This document shows positions 20,850 through 29,999 of a stretch of DNA of 64,000 nt, piece after piece. Location: assembly GCA_020635075.1 (NCBI GenBank), contig JACKAM010000001.1:124001-188000 (forward strand), written 5' to 3'. Position numbers and translations under genes: made by a program. Position 1 is the stretch's first letter. Every line of letters begins with the position of its first letter. The stretch comes from Pseudobdellovibrionaceae bacterium. GTDB taxonomy: Bacteria; Bdellovibrionota; Bdellovibrionia; Bdellovibrionales; UBA1609. The notes beneath the pieces are model-generated. The model had not been told where the DNA came from. It did no database searches and was given only the letters and a program-made list of their open reading frames with translations.

Positions 20850-21758
20850 ATGTTTTTGCAGAGAACCATTCGTAAAAAGGTTGAAGTCAAAGGGATCGGT
20901 CTCCACACCGGAGAGCCGACCATTCTCACATTTTGTCCGGCCCCCGAAGGCACTGGCATTTACTTTGTGCGCAACGACCTCCCCGGCTGTCCGGCTATTT
21001 CCACCCGCGCCGAATTTGTCCAAGCCACTAACATGGCCACCACTTTAGGTGGATCGGCCTTTTCTGTTTCCACCGTTGAACACTGTCTTTCGGCGTTAGC
21101 CGCCTTTCGCATCGATAATCTGTTTATTGAACTCGATGGGCCCGAGATCCCCATTGGTGATGGTAGTGCCAAGATCTTTCTTGATGCTCTCCTTGAAGCC
21201 GGGGTCGTTGAACAGGGTGAGCCTCGCAAATACGCCTACATCAGTCAGCCCATCTACTACGGAACCGAAGACAAACATGCCTATGTCGTTCCCTATAATG
21301 GGCTTCGCGTAACCTGCACCATTGAATTCCCTCATCCCAAAATTGGCCGACAAACGATGGACCTGGACATCAACGAGCACTCCTTTGCCCGCGAAGTGGC
21401 TCGGGCCCGTACCTTTGGTTTTTTGAGGGACGTAGAAGCTATGAGAGCCAGGGGCCTCGCCCGCGGCGGTAGTTTGGATAACGCTATTGTCTTGGATCAC
21501 ACCGATATCCTCAATCCCGAAGGCCTGCGCTTCCCCAATGAATTTGTGCGTCACAAAGTCCTCGATGCACTGGGAGATCTGGTGACTTTGGGGATGCCCC
21601 TTATGGGTCACCTAGTTCTGTACAAGGCAGGTCATGACGTCATGAATCGGTTGGTGCGGACGATTTTGGAGTCGCCGGAGAGTTATCGGCATATTGAGTT
21701 GGGGGCGGATTTGCCGGAAGATAGTATGACCGGCCGCCACCTCTGGGCCTTCAGTTAA
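20850..21758 (+). CDS. lpxC: UDP-3-O-acyl-GlcNAc deacetylase LpxC
   Basis: 302 residues, the usual LpxC size. It catalyses the committed step of lipid A synthesis, removing the N-acetyl group from UDP-3-O-acyl-GlcNAc in the cytoplasm. Zinc ligands are visible as His78 (VEHCLSAL), His235 and Asp239 (FVRHKVLDALGDL); the catalytic His262 sits in AGHDVMNRL. GDGSAKIF and RTFGF are further family motifs. Its presence shows an LPS-making outer membrane. The gene is transcribed alone, and a palindromic repeat element follows it. Confidence 0.97.
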   Translation: MFLQRTIRKKVEVKGIGLHTGEPTILTFCPAPEGTGIYFVRNDLPGCPAISTRAEFVQATNMATTLGGSAFSVSTVEHCLSALAAFRIDNLFIELDGPEIPIGDGSAKIFLDALLEAGVVEQGEPRKYAYISQPIYYGTEDKHAYVVPYNGLRVTCTIEFPHPKIGRQTMDLDINEHSFAREVARARTFGFLRDVEAMRARGLARGGSLDNAIVLDHTDILNPEGLRFPNEFVRHKVLDALGDLVTLGMPLMGHLVLYKAGHDVMNRLVRTILESPESYRHIELGADLPEDSMTGRHLWAFS

Positions 21759-21816
21759 CCCCGAAAGGCTTAACTTCTGCGTTGCTGCGTCGTCGACGTG
21801 GGCATGTCCATTAAGG

Positions 21817-22033
21817 GGCCTCCAAGATCCTTTTTCTGGGGTGGCTGTCCAATGGGCAAGCCTTCTCCGTAAATCCTCACGCGCCTTTCGGCCGCGGGCG
21901 CGTCTTCGGAGCGCGTCAGCAAAGCTGCCGCACTTCGGATACGCCCCGCGCGACGGCGGAGGATTCGGATTCACGGGAACGCCTTCCCATTGGACAGCCA
22001 CCCCAGAAAAAGGAGTGCAAAATCTTGGAGGCC
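21817..22033. repeat. Palindromic intergenic repeat, copy A (diverged subtype)
   Basis: Lies between lpxC and ald in a 395-base gene-free stretch. Outer arms 21817-21828 and 22022-22033 are perfect inverse copies (12 bp). Inner arms 21829-21856 and 21986-22013 are a perfect 28-bp inverted pair. The centre (about 21866-21975) carries the core shared with copies B-E: an AATCCTCACGCGCC start, CGGCCG, GTCTTCGG, and a GAGGATTCGGAT end. Nothing coding was seen in it. Confidence 0.85.
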
Positions 22034-22153
22034 GAGAAAATGCTGGCTTGAGGTGTGTGGGTGAAATCCTGGTCGTTGACGGGGCGCGGTCCTTCAAATA
22101 CAAAGGAGCGGTTTTCAATCGGCGTTTTTGACAACTGTTAAAGGAGCAAATCC

Positions 22154-23260
22154 ATGATTATCGGTGTGCCCAAGGAAATAAAGATCAGTGAGAATCGGGT
22201 GGGAATGACGGAAGCTGGCGTGCGCCAACTGGTTCAAGAGGGCCACACAGTCCTGGTGGAAAACAACGCCGGAATGGGCAGCCAGATCACCAACCAGGAA
22301 TACGAAAAAGCTGGAGCTAAGATCGTCGACACCATTAAGGATGTCTATGCCGGTGCGGACATGATCGTGAAGGTGAAAGAGCCCCTTCCAGATGAGTACG
22401 ATCTACTCAAAGAAAACCAGGTTCTCTACACTTATCTGCATCTGGCGGCAGAGCCCAAGTTGACCAAGGTTTTGTGTGAACGCAAAGTGAAAGCAGTTGC
22501 CTATGAGACCATTCAGGATGAAGACGGCAACCTGCCTTTATTGACGCCAATGAGTGAAGTGGCCGGACGGCTGGCCACCCAAATCGGTGCTTTTTACCTA
22601 CAAAAGGATCATGGCGGAAAAGGCATTCTACTTGGTGGTGTAACAGGAACCTACGCGGGCAAGGTTACCATCATTGGTGGTGGTATTGTGGGAACAAATG
22701 CGGCGAAAATGGCCGTCGGATTGGGTGCAGACGTCACTATCCTGGATGTCAATGCCAAGCGGTTGGAGTACCTGGATGATATCTTCCAGGGCCGTGTACG
22801 GACACTTTATTCCAACACCCAGAACATCGAGCGCGAAGTTCACCGTTGTGATCTCTTAATTGGTGGAGTTCTGGTCGCCGGAAGTAAAGCGCCCAAGCTG
22901 GTGACCAAAGAAATGATTTCTACCATGTCAAAAGGTAGTGTGGTTGTGGACGTGGCTGTCGATCAGGGCGGATGCATTGAGACCTGTAAGCCCACTTCCC
23001 ACACACATCCCACCTATGAGATTGACGGTGTCCTTCACTACTGTGTGCCCAATATGCCCGGAGTGGTGGCTCGCACGTCGACTTTTGCACTGACCAATGC
23101 CACCTTCCGCTACGCTTCTATGCTGGCCCGTATGGGAGTGGAAGAGGCCATAGCCAAAGATCCTGCTTTGTACAAAGGCTTGAATGTGTATGGTGGTTAC
23201 GTCGCCTATGAGCCGGTGGCACGCGACCTGGACATGGAGTATCGTCCTTACCAGTTGTAA
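22154..23260 (+). CDS. ald: Alanine dehydrogenase
   Basis: 368 residues. Reversibly converts L-alanine to pyruvate and ammonia with NAD. Substrate-binding Lys75 (KVKEP) and catalytic His96 (YLHLAAE) are in the expected places. The NAD-binding Rossmann motif is seen as [11 protein letters not shown] near residues 176-186, followed by the acidic end of beta-2 (TILDVN), and the VDVAVDQGG segment matches the family. AAGGAG lies just before the ATG. The stop codon sits in a short perfect palindrome (CAGTTG-TAA-CAACTG). It converges on the ComEC C-part gene, with 10 bases between the stops. It supports amino-acid catabolism, typical of organisms that feed on protein. Confidence 0.96.
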   Translation: MIIGVPKEIKISENRVGMTEAGVRQLVQEGHTVLVENNAGMGSQITNQEYEKAGAKIVDTIKDVYAGADMIVKVKEPLPDEYDLLKENQVLYTYLHLAAEPKLTKVLCERKVKAVAYETIQDEDGNLPLLTPMSEVAGRLATQIGAFYLQKDHGGKGILLGGVTGTYAGKVTIIGGGIVGTNAAKMAVGLGADVTILDVNAKRLEYLDDIFQGRVRTLYSNTQNIEREVHRCDLLIGGVLVAGSKAPKLVTKEMISTMSKGSVVVDVAVDQGGCIETCKPTSHTHPTYEIDGVLHYCVPNMPGVVARTSTFALTNATFRYASMLARMGVEEAIAKDPALYKGLNVYGGYVAYEPVARDLDMEYRPYQL

Positions 23261-23270
23261 CAACTGTCCA

Positions 23271-24071
23271 TCAGCGGGACCCGGATTGAACTGAGACCGG
23301 GTTCCCGTCCACGAGAATCAGGTTTCCCCAATCTTCTGTCCTCAATAAAGGGATTTTGCGATCTCTCAATCGCTTCACAACCGTCGAGTGAGGATGGCCG
23401 TAGCGGCGTTTTCGCGCGCTGACCCAGGCCGATTGTAGGAACGGAATCCGGTCGAGAAGTTCATCTGAAGTACTGGTCTTACTGCCATGGTGGCCAAGGA
23501 CGAGAAGCTTGATGTTGCGACTTTCGCGACCTGATAGGCGTCGGGCCCATCGCCTCTCTTGGGGTGTGGTCGAATCTCCCGGGAGCAAAACCTGATGGCG
23601 GGAAATCATCACTCGACTGTAGTCATTAGCACTGGCTCTGGTTCCCGTGCGAATTGTCCATTTGAGTTCCCGCCATACTTTTGTAGCTGAGTTCACGGCG
23701 CAGGGAGGGATGCTATTGACCGAGGTGAGTTTAGTGAGGCTCACTGGCCTCGGTCCTTGGGGTGGTTGGATGAGGCATAGGTGAGGTAACAACGCCGTGG
23801 CTTTTCGCAAAAAAGACAGGTGATCCCAGTCCCAATGGGAAATGTGAAGCTGATTGGATTTGCCTCCGCACTCCATGCGGACTTTTTGCCAAGAAACAAA
23901 CTCACCGCCCATATCAAGGTGATGGCAAACGGTTGGAGTGGAGTAGGTGAACCACTGACCCTGACCCACATTCCACAGGATCCAACGGTTTTTGTGGTTA
24001 GGGTTGAGGCGATGGGGTGTCAGCAGGACAAGAATCACCAGTACTGCCGTCTGAGTTTTGTCACGTCCCAT
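23271..24071 (-). CDS. ComEC C-terminal part: metallo-beta-lactamase-fold domain as a separate gene
   Basis: 266 residues from ATG 24071. One transmembrane helix (about 7-18) precedes a metallo-beta-lactamase fold: WNVGQGQW, the metal motif SHWDWDH (His79, Asp81, Asp83, His84) and a later GHHGSKTST. This is the pattern of the C-terminal nuclease-like domain of ComEC, which is normally on the same chain as the channel and may degrade the non-entering DNA strand. Here it is a separate gene that overlaps the membrane part by 37 bases in another frame. It might be a true split gene or the result of one frameshift. Confidence 0.8.
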   Translation of the reverse strand: MGRDKTQTAVLVILVLLTPHRLNPNHKNRWILWNVGQGQWFTYSTPTVCHHLDMGGEFVSWQKVRMECGGKSNQLHISHWDWDHLSFLRKATALLPHLCLIQPPQGPRPVSLTKLTSVNSIPPCAVNSATKVWRELKWTIRTGTRASANDYSRVMISRHQVLLPGDSTTPQERRWARRLSGRESRNIKLLVLGHHGSKTSTSDELLDRIPFLQSAWVSARKRRYGHPHSTVVKRLRDRKIPLLRTEDWGNLILVDGNPVSVQSGSR

Positions 24072-24940
24072 AGGTATATTCCTAGGTTCAAAATGAAGAT
24101 GTAAAGCCAAAGCCAATGGTGAGGAAGGTCGTGTGAAACCTCAAGAGGAGGAGGGATAAGTTGGCTCAGTTGTTCAAGAACAGTAATTAGCGACTCCGTG
24201 CACGGATCCACCCATCGATGCAATTCGGGAAGGAGCCAAATCAACCAGGCACAAATCATGAGAGGAAATAAAACCAAACCGGCAGCCCAACACGAAAACA
24301 AAAGGCTTAAGGGGTGGGGTAAACCCAATGGAAGGAGGAAAGGAAGTAGAGCCACATACAAGAGCCCACCCAGTTGTAGAGGGCCTGCCTTTAGGCACAA
24401 GATGAGGGCGGCCGTCCAACTGAGTTGCAGGGAGAGACTATTCCCCCACTTGGGAAACAGGCACAGCAGGAGGGTTCCGCATAAAAAAACTCTCAGTGGT
24501 GAGGGCCAATGGGTGGACCAAGAACTTCCCCAATATCCGAGTAACTTCTGACTGAAGGCTCGGGTGACCGGTGGAGCAAATCGGCAGGTGGCCACGAAAG
24601 AGAATAACAGTAAAACCGAGAGTCGTTTCGATCCTGTCCTTCTCTGTAAAACATAATAAAGTGCACGCTCAACAATGAGCAGATGGAGTCCTGAAACAAC
24701 TAACAGATGAATAAGCCCCAGGTGGCGGAAGAGAAGGAATGTTGGTGAATTCTTAGGCATAGAAGCGCCACAGCATAAGGCCTTATAGAGGGGGGTGTAG
24801 GTGCCAATGTGGAATCTACCCACACAGAATTGGGGGAAACTCTCGGTCCAATCTGCTAACAGAGTGAGCAGATCAAGATTAAGGCTCAGTGGCAAAATCA
24901 AAAGAAATAGCAAGGGAAGCACCATCACTAGTGTTGCCAT
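24035..24940 (-). CDS. comEC: ComEC membrane channel part (competence domain)
   Basis: 301 residues with about 8-9 membrane helices. The competence-domain signature HLLVVSGLHL near residues 74-83 identifies the DNA uptake channel that brings single-stranded DNA across the inner membrane. It lacks the N-terminal OB-fold-type region of most ComEC proteins, so it is a short version. The start is the ATG at 24940 with no clear ribosome site; the frame is open about 20 codons further but has no start codon. Natural-competence function together with dprA is plausible, though comEA and comF-type genes are not in the window. Confidence 0.78.
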   Translation of the reverse strand: MATLVMVLPLLFLLILPLSLNLDLLTLLADWTESFPQFCVGRFHIGTYTPLYKALCCGASMPKNSPTFLLFRHLGLIHLLVVSGLHLLIVERALYYVLQRRTGSKRLSVLLLFSFVATCRFAPPVTRAFSQKLLGYWGSSWSTHWPSPLRVFLCGTLLLCLFPKWGNSLSLQLSWTAALILCLKAGPLQLGGLLYVALLPFLLPLGLPHPLSLLFSCWAAGLVLFPLMICAWLIWLLPELHRWVDPCTESLITVLEQLSQLIPPPLEVSHDLPHHWLWLYIFILNLGIYLWDVTKLRRQYW

Positions 24941-25326
24941 GCTATCAATGGGCCACCCATAGTGATCAGTATCTGTGACAGGGCATTTAAGTAATCCGCA
25001 ATTCGGCTGTCATTTGGACTGTAAGAATCAATTTTTGAAATTGTAGTTTTCAAGTTAAATTGTTTTAATTCAATTACTTAGGTGTGATTAATCGTTAAGC
25101 AATCCGCTGTAATCCCGATCCAATCGCAAGTCTAAGGTCGTGGAGGCGGAGAATTCCACATACCCTGTGGATAAGTCCAAAAATCATGAGAATTTCAGTG
25201 GAAACAGGCGTTTGTTCGTAGTTTGATAGGAGGAAGGGGTAACGGACCCGAAGAGGGAATGTCTTTGCAAATTGTGTCAAATCCGCTAGGCTTTAACAGA
25301 GGTTGGTGGATGAGGGGGATCCTCGT
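24941..25326. other. 386-base gene-free region with AT-rich block and DnaA-box match
   Basis: No coding frame of note. Positions about 25025-25100 are distinctly AT-rich with short inverted repeats (AATTG/CAATT, GATTAATC). A perfect DnaA-box sequence (TTATCCACA, read on the minus strand) lies at 25166-25174. It separates divergent transcription units (comEC parts on minus, the TPR gene on plus), so it must carry promoters for both. A weak promoter candidate is TTGCAA near 25265 with TAGGCT 16 bases later. Confidence 0.55.
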
Positions 25327-25998
25327 ATGTCTTCAGTTAGGCTATCCATATTATTTGCTGGTTGTTTTGTCCTGCTTGGGGTGAACGAGGCCCGTGCGGC
25401 CAAGCCCAAGTCTGCCCCAGTGAATCAAATGACTCATCAACAACAGCAGCAGCAAACTGAGGATCTGAAAAATCAAGCTCTGGTGTTGAAGGAGCTCGCT
25501 AAAGGACAGCACAAAGGGCAAATCAAAAATCCTGTTCGACCGACCCAGGTGTTGAACAATCAGGTTCTCTTCGATCATAAGAAAAATCGCATGTCTAAGG
25601 AGTTTGCCAAGCTGACGGAAAAGCAGCTTTACAGCAAGGCGATTGATTCTTTTCGCGGTCGGGATGCTGCATCCCTGCGTGCAGCAAGTTCGCTTTTGAA
25701 GACAAAATATCCAAAGTCGGCCCACGTCGACAACGCTCTTTATCTGGACGCTCTCTTACTCATGCAAAATGAAGCTTACAATCCGGCGATTCGTCGGCTG
25801 GAAGAAGTGATTAAACAACATCCGAAAGGGAATAAGCGAGTCGCAGCGCTTTTTGCCAAGGGTGTGATTTACAAGAGATTGAATTTGATTGAGCAGAGTC
25901 GCTTGGTATTGGCACAGGTGATCAAAGAATACCCTGGGAGCCCGGAATCCCAGCGCGCTGCTTATGAATTGAGGCTTTTAGGTAAGAACAACAACTGA
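25327..25998 (+). CDS. Exported TPR protein (YbgF/CpoB-like)
   Basis: Starts at ATG 25327, with GAGGGGGAT upstream; an in-frame TTG 8 codons earlier has a weaker case. The 223-residue product has a cleavable signal peptide ending at about ARA, a Gln-rich stretch (QQQQQQ) at about residues 42-47, then a charged helical region. The last 110 residues hold three TPR-like units (FRGRDAASLRAASSLL, AYNPAIRRLEEVIKQHP, NLIEQSRLVLAQVIKEYP), the arrangement of periplasmic YbgF/CpoB proteins. It lies 33 bases upstream of the LysM gene and likely shares its transcript; both may act at the cell wall. Confidence 0.8.
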   Translation: MSSVRLSILFAGCFVLLGVNEARAAKPKSAPVNQMTHQQQQQQTEDLKNQALVLKELAKGQHKGQIKNPVRPTQVLNNQVLFDHKKNRMSKEFAKLTEKQLYSKAIDSFRGRDAASLRAASSLLKTKYPKSAHVDNALYLDALLLMQNEAYNPAIRRLEEVIKQHPKGNKRVAALFAKGVIYKRLNLIEQSRLVLAQVIKEYPGSPESQRAAYELRLLGKNNN

Positions 25999-26031
25999 AC
26001 GGACAGCGTTTTTAGAACAAGGAAGTTCTAA

Positions 26032-27888
26032 ATGAGAGTCTTAGGATTCATTCTGTTTCTCGCCCTTAGTGTGGGAACTCACTCAATCGTCGTTTTTCAT
26101 TCAACGTCAGCCTGGGCCCAGGAAGATGACTTTCAGGATTTGGAAGGTGAAGAGGGTTTTGGCGATGAAGAGTTGGATGAGTCCTTAGAAGAAGGGGACC
26201 CTTTTGCCCTCGAAGGTGAAGAGGAGGGTGAAGGCGAGGAAGAGGGCTTTGCCGGTGACGAAAATGTCCCCGAAGAGGGCATACTAGATGTTCCTGAAGA
26301 ACCCCTGCAGGCGGCACCCGAAGAAATGGAATTGGAGCCAATCTCTGAAGAAGGCGGCGGCGACGTGGTCGAGGAACTCCCTCCTGCTGAAGCCTTGCCA
26401 GAGGAAGAATACGCCTCCCAGCCTGAGCCGGGCCAGCTGCCAACGGAAGACTTTGATCAGCCGGACATGGCCTATGAGGCTCGCCTTTACGACATCTATA
26501 TCAATTATCATAGCGAACCTACTCCACAGGAGCAGTGGTCAGTCATCGTAGGTGGGCGAGAAAGTGAAACCTATGGTATTCAAAGAGGGGACACGCTTTG
26601 GGGGATTTCAGAGGCCTTTTTTAGCGATGGAAACTTTTGGCCCAAAATTTGGTCCTTGAATAAACGCATTGGCAACCCTCACTTGATAGAGCCGGGAAAT
26701 CAAATTCGCTTCCTGTTGGGTGATGAATCCGACGCCCCCGCTTTTACGGTAACTGAAGGAGAAGGTGCGGGAGATACATCCGATGGTGGAGAGGTGACCG
26801 AGGACGAAGTGGTGATTGAGGAGGAGGCAGCCCAGGAAAAAACTGAAGAGGAAGAACCTCAACAAGCGGCGGTGCCTACAAAACCAGTTCCAGATAAAGC
26901 CGGTCCCCGAGCGGGCATTGAGGACATTGAAATTCCACCGCCGGAGAGAGTCAGTCGGTCAGTGGTCAAAAAATTCCCGCCCAGTTTTCCGGAATGGCAA
27001 AACGATAACATTCTTGGTGTCTATGATGAATTGGGCATTGCCTTTGGCAAGCGCCCGGATCTTTTATCTCAAACCCGAATGATGTTGTTAAATTATGTTG
27101 ATGAGAAAACTCCTGAAACCATTGGAGAAATTAAAGAGGCTGAAACTGGTGGTCTGTCAGCGTCGGACTTTCAGTATGTTTATGTGTTAGTGAAAAAGGG
27201 CATGGGAAAGCCTGGAGACAAGATGCTCGTCATTCAGGACACGGGTCCACTCGAGCGAGTGTCGGATCTGGTCGAGGACCAGGATAATTACGGGGTTGGC
27301 ATTGAAGTTCAAGGCGTGGTGTCCTTGTCTGATACCGTGGCGAACAAAGATAGTGGATTGGCTGAAGAGTACGATCTCTTTCGGTCTTTGGTTTTGAAGG
27401 CGCAAAATCCCATCAATGTAGGTTCCAAAGTGGTGAAGGGCCGGGTGGATCAGGTTTCACTGGCCATGTCCGGGCCACGTAGCTCAGTGGTGGCGCAAAT
27501 CTATGGGGGTACCGAAGACTCCAAGCGCAGAACATTCACCGCCCAGTCAGTGGCCTACTTGAATCGCGGTTCAAATGATGGACTGGCGCCAGGTCAGGTG
27601 CTGCCCATTCGCTCCAATCGAGCGGTGCGGGTTGAGGGCTCGATCGTTAATGAGAACTCGAGGCCCATTGGCTGGTTGAAGATTGCCCGTGTCACTCCGA
27701 CCCTGTCGACAGCGGTCGTTTTGCGAGCGTTTGAGGATATTCGAGCTGGCGATTTGACCGGACGGGGCGAACTACTTTCGGCAGCCAGCGAAAAGGGTGG
27801 CGGTAAAGGAGCCACCGAGGATGATCTCACCCAGGATGCATTGGACGATCTGGACGATGAAGAGGCAGACGAGTTCGATCTCGATTGA
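26032..27888 (+). CDS. Large acidic LysM-domain envelope protein
   Basis: 618 residues. Signal peptide 1-29, then about 130 residues extremely rich in Glu, Asp, Gly and Pro. A LysM peptidoglycan-binding domain follows at about 180-232 (IQRGDTLWGISEAFF, WPKIWSLNKRIGNPHLIEPGNQI). A second acidic linker runs to about 300. The remaining 300 residues are a mixed alpha/beta region with no recognised family. It ends in another Asp/Glu-rich tail. LysM domains bind the glycan strands of the cell wall, so a wall-bound periplasmic role is likely. AAGGA lies before the ATG. No terminator is obvious before dprA, 97 bases downstream. Confidence 0.82.
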   Translation: MRVLGFILFLALSVGTHSIVVFHSTSAWAQEDDFQDLEGEEGFGDEELDESLEEGDPFALEGEEEGEGEEEGFAGDENVPEEGILDVPEEPLQAAPEEMELEPISEEGGGDVVEELPPAEALPEEEYASQPEPGQLPTEDFDQPDMAYEARLYDIYINYHSEPTPQEQWSVIVGGRESETYGIQRGDTLWGISEAFFSDGNFWPKIWSLNKRIGNPHLIEPGNQIRFLLGDESDAPAFTVTEGEGAGDTSDGGEVTEDEVVIEEEAAQEKTEEEEPQQAAVPTKPVPDKAGPRAGIEDIEIPPPERVSRSVVKKFPPSFPEWQNDNILGVYDELGIAFGKRPDLLSQTRMMLLNYVDEKTPETIGEIKEAETGGLSASDFQYVYVLVKKGMGKPGDKMLVIQDTGPLERVSDLVEDQDNYGVGIEVQGVVSLSDTVANKDSGLAEEYDLFRSLVLKAQNPINVGSKVVKGRVDQVSLAMSGPRSSVVAQIYGGTEDSKRRTFTAQSVAYLNRGSNDGLAPGQVLPIRSNRAVRVEGSIVNENSRPIGWLKIARVTPTLSTAVVLRAFEDIRAGDLTGRGELLSAASEKGGGKGATEDDLTQDALDDLDDEEADEFDLD

Positions 27889-27985
27889 TGATGTCCGGAG
27901 AGGGGCGGCGGGCGGACACCACTGTTCGTTTTCGCCATCAGCGCTTGAGATCTGCCAGGTCCAAATGTTGCTCTGATAGAGGGCA

Positions 27986-28849
27986 ATGAAACAAGAGCCA
28001 GATTCCTACTTTTATCTCAGTTATCTGCATTGGCAGACCAGGGCCCTCAATCTGGGGCACTTTGTGTGCAGCCATCAACTGCAGGACGAACCCCAGTACT
28101 GGTTTGTTCGAGGGCCTTGGCCAGTGGAGGTCTTGCGCTTTTTTGCTGAGGATCCCCAATGGTGGGAAAGGGCTCGGGAGTACCATCGACGTCTTGAAAG
28201 TGGGGGAGTTCGGTGTTTGGTTTACGGTCAGCCGGACTATCCCCAAGATTTTTTGCAGCTCGACCAGCCCCCATTGGTGCTTACCTACATGGGTTCAAGT
28301 CATTGGACGCAGGGCGGGCATTTGGCTGTGGTGGGTAGCCGAAATTTAAGTGGGGATTCGCGCTCCTGGTTGGAAAAAAACCTGCGTTTACTTTTCGCGG
28401 AGCGCGAGGTGTTAGTACTCAGTGGTGGAGCACGGGGCACTGATCAAGTCGCCCATTCTCTGTGTTTGCGCTCAGAAAGGCCGACGGCAGTGTTTTTGCC
28501 GAGCGGAATTTTGAATCCCTATCCACAGCAAATCGGCGACTGGTATTCAGGCGTGTTGGCCGGGGGTGGCTCCATTGTCAGCCCCTTTGCGCCCTGGGAA
28601 AGGATGCAAAAGCAGAACTTCCACCAGCGCAATCACCTGATCGCCAGCCTTTCCAAGGTGGTATTGGCGGTTGATGCCTGTCGCCGCAGTGGCACCATGA
28701 TCACGGCCCGGGCAGCAATGAACTATGGACGAACAGTTGCTGTTTTGCCCGGACATCCAAACTCGGAGCAGGGCTTGGGCGGATTGGACCTGGTCTACGA
28801 TGGAGCGACGCCCTTGCGGGATCATGTGGACCTGGCAGGCCTGCTGTAA
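27986..28849 (+). CDS. dprA: DNA processing protein DprA
   Basis: 287 residues. The Rossmann-type core is clear: VVGSRNLSGDSR, LSGGARGTDQVAH, the RNHLIASLS stretch and SGTMITARAAMNYGR. DprA protects incoming single-stranded DNA and loads RecA during natural transformation. The N-terminal about 90 residues are divergent, and no clear C-terminal winged-helix domain is left, so it is a compact form. Start ATG has GAGGG just upstream. With the ComEC parts 3 kb away it suggests the organism can take up DNA. The gene converges on lptF with a 23-base gap. Confidence 0.93.
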   Translation: MKQEPDSYFYLSYLHWQTRALNLGHFVCSHQLQDEPQYWFVRGPWPVEVLRFFAEDPQWWERAREYHRRLESGGVRCLVYGQPDYPQDFLQLDQPPLVLTYMGSSHWTQGGHLAVVGSRNLSGDSRSWLEKNLRLLFAEREVLVLSGGARGTDQVAHSLCLRSERPTAVFLPSGILNPYPQQIGDWYSGVLAGGGSIVSPFAPWERMQKQNFHQRNHLIASLSKVVLAVDACRRSGTMITARAAMNYGRTVAVLPGHPNSEQGLGGLDLVYDGATPLRDHVDLAGLL

Positions 28850-28872
28850 CAAAAGAAACTCGGTACCTTATG

Positions 28873-29988
28873 TTAGGCGCGGGAAGCTCTTTTCAGGCTC
28901 CAAGCAGTAATCAAGGCAAAGAGGATATTGGTCACCCAAACCATAGGACCAACTGGCAGGGTGGCGCTTCCCTTGGTGAGATTCTCAAAGACAATGTAGA
29001 GAAGCCAATAGCTAACAATGATACCCAGGCAAATGGCAAAACCACCGCCCCGAGCTGAGCGCCGGTTGGCGGAGGTTCCGAAGCCCACTCCCAACAGGGC
29101 AAAGATCAAGCAGGCAGCAGCCAGGGCTGAGCGGCGATGGAACTCAACCAAAAGCTTTCTCCTGTCTTGGGGCTCCAGGTCCGGGTCTTTTAGACCGGCA
29201 TTGATATCGGCCAGGGTGTGGGACAGCATGGATTTCTTTTTCTCTTCAATAGTGATGGGATCAAAAAGATTGATGTCGTAGCTTTCAAAATTGATTTTGG
29301 TGTAGGCAGCATCATTGGTGCGATGAATGTTTCCATCGAGAAGGCGCAGGAGAGCTGAATTTCCCTCTCGGGTTTGAGACTGCAGTACTTTGCCTTCCCG
29401 GGCAATAATGGTGAGAGGTGACTTTGGATCTCGCTCATCAAAAATGAAGACCTTGCGTAGCGTTCCTTCTTTTGAGTCTACGTTATTGGCGTACACCACC
29501 ATATCAAAAAAACCTTCGGAGAAAATGCCTTCGCGAATGGTGGCGCTGGCCTTCAGGCGACCCAGCTCATTGATCATGACTTCAAATCTTCGGTTTCCCC
29601 AGGGAGCCAGGTAGAAGGCCGCCTGGGCGGAAATCACTACCGTCACGGCTCCCAAGACGATGGCGGGTAAGGACAGGTGTTTTAAATTGAGTCCCAGAGA
29701 CTTCATGGCGACAATCTCTGAGTCTCCACTGAGTCGTCCATAAGTGAGCAATACCGCGAACAACAGGCTCATGGGCAGGATGATGGGAAGAAAGCTCACC
29801 GAAAGATAAACAATCATCTGCAAAATGTCCTGTACCTTCACCCCGTGGACGAGGACAAACTCGGTGAGGCGTAGAGCCTGAAAAATCAGAAGAATAAAAA
29901 TAAATATCAGCGCGCCAAGAATAAAACTGGGGATCATCTCAACCAAGATGTAGAGAATAGCCAACCGAGCGCGCAAGAAGTCAAACAA
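28873..29988 (-). CDS. lptF: LPS export permease LptF/LptG family
   Basis: 371 residues with three N-terminal membrane helices, a periplasmic beta-jellyroll-type domain (about 140-285, including SATIREGIFS) and three C-terminal helices (ending in LFALITAWSLKR). This is the layout of YjgP/YjgQ, which work with LptB to extract LPS from the inner membrane. It is closer to LptF by gene context, but LptG cannot be excluded. The start codon is TTG at 29988 with AAGGA 8 bases upstream. It lies 11 bases downstream of kdsA, so the two LPS genes form an operon. Confidence 0.9.
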   Translation of the reverse strand: MFDFLRARLAILYILVEMIPSFILGALIFIFILLIFQALRLTEFVLVHGVKVQDILQMIVYLSVSFLPIILPMSLLFAVLLTYGRLSGDSEIVAMKSLGLNLKHLSLPAIVLGAVTVVISAQAAFYLAPWGNRRFEVMINELGRLKASATIREGIFSEGFFDMVVYANNVDSKEGTLRKVFIFDERDPKSPLTIIAREGKVLQSQTREGNSALLRLLDGNIHRTNDAAYTKINFESYDINLFDPITIEEKKKSMLSHTLADINAGLKDPDLEPQDRRKLLVEFHRRSALAAACLIFALLGVGFGTSANRRSARGGGFAICLGIIVSYWLLYIVFENLTKGSATLPVGPMVWVTNILFALITAWSLKRASRA

Positions 29989-29999
29989 AGGGGTTTTCC

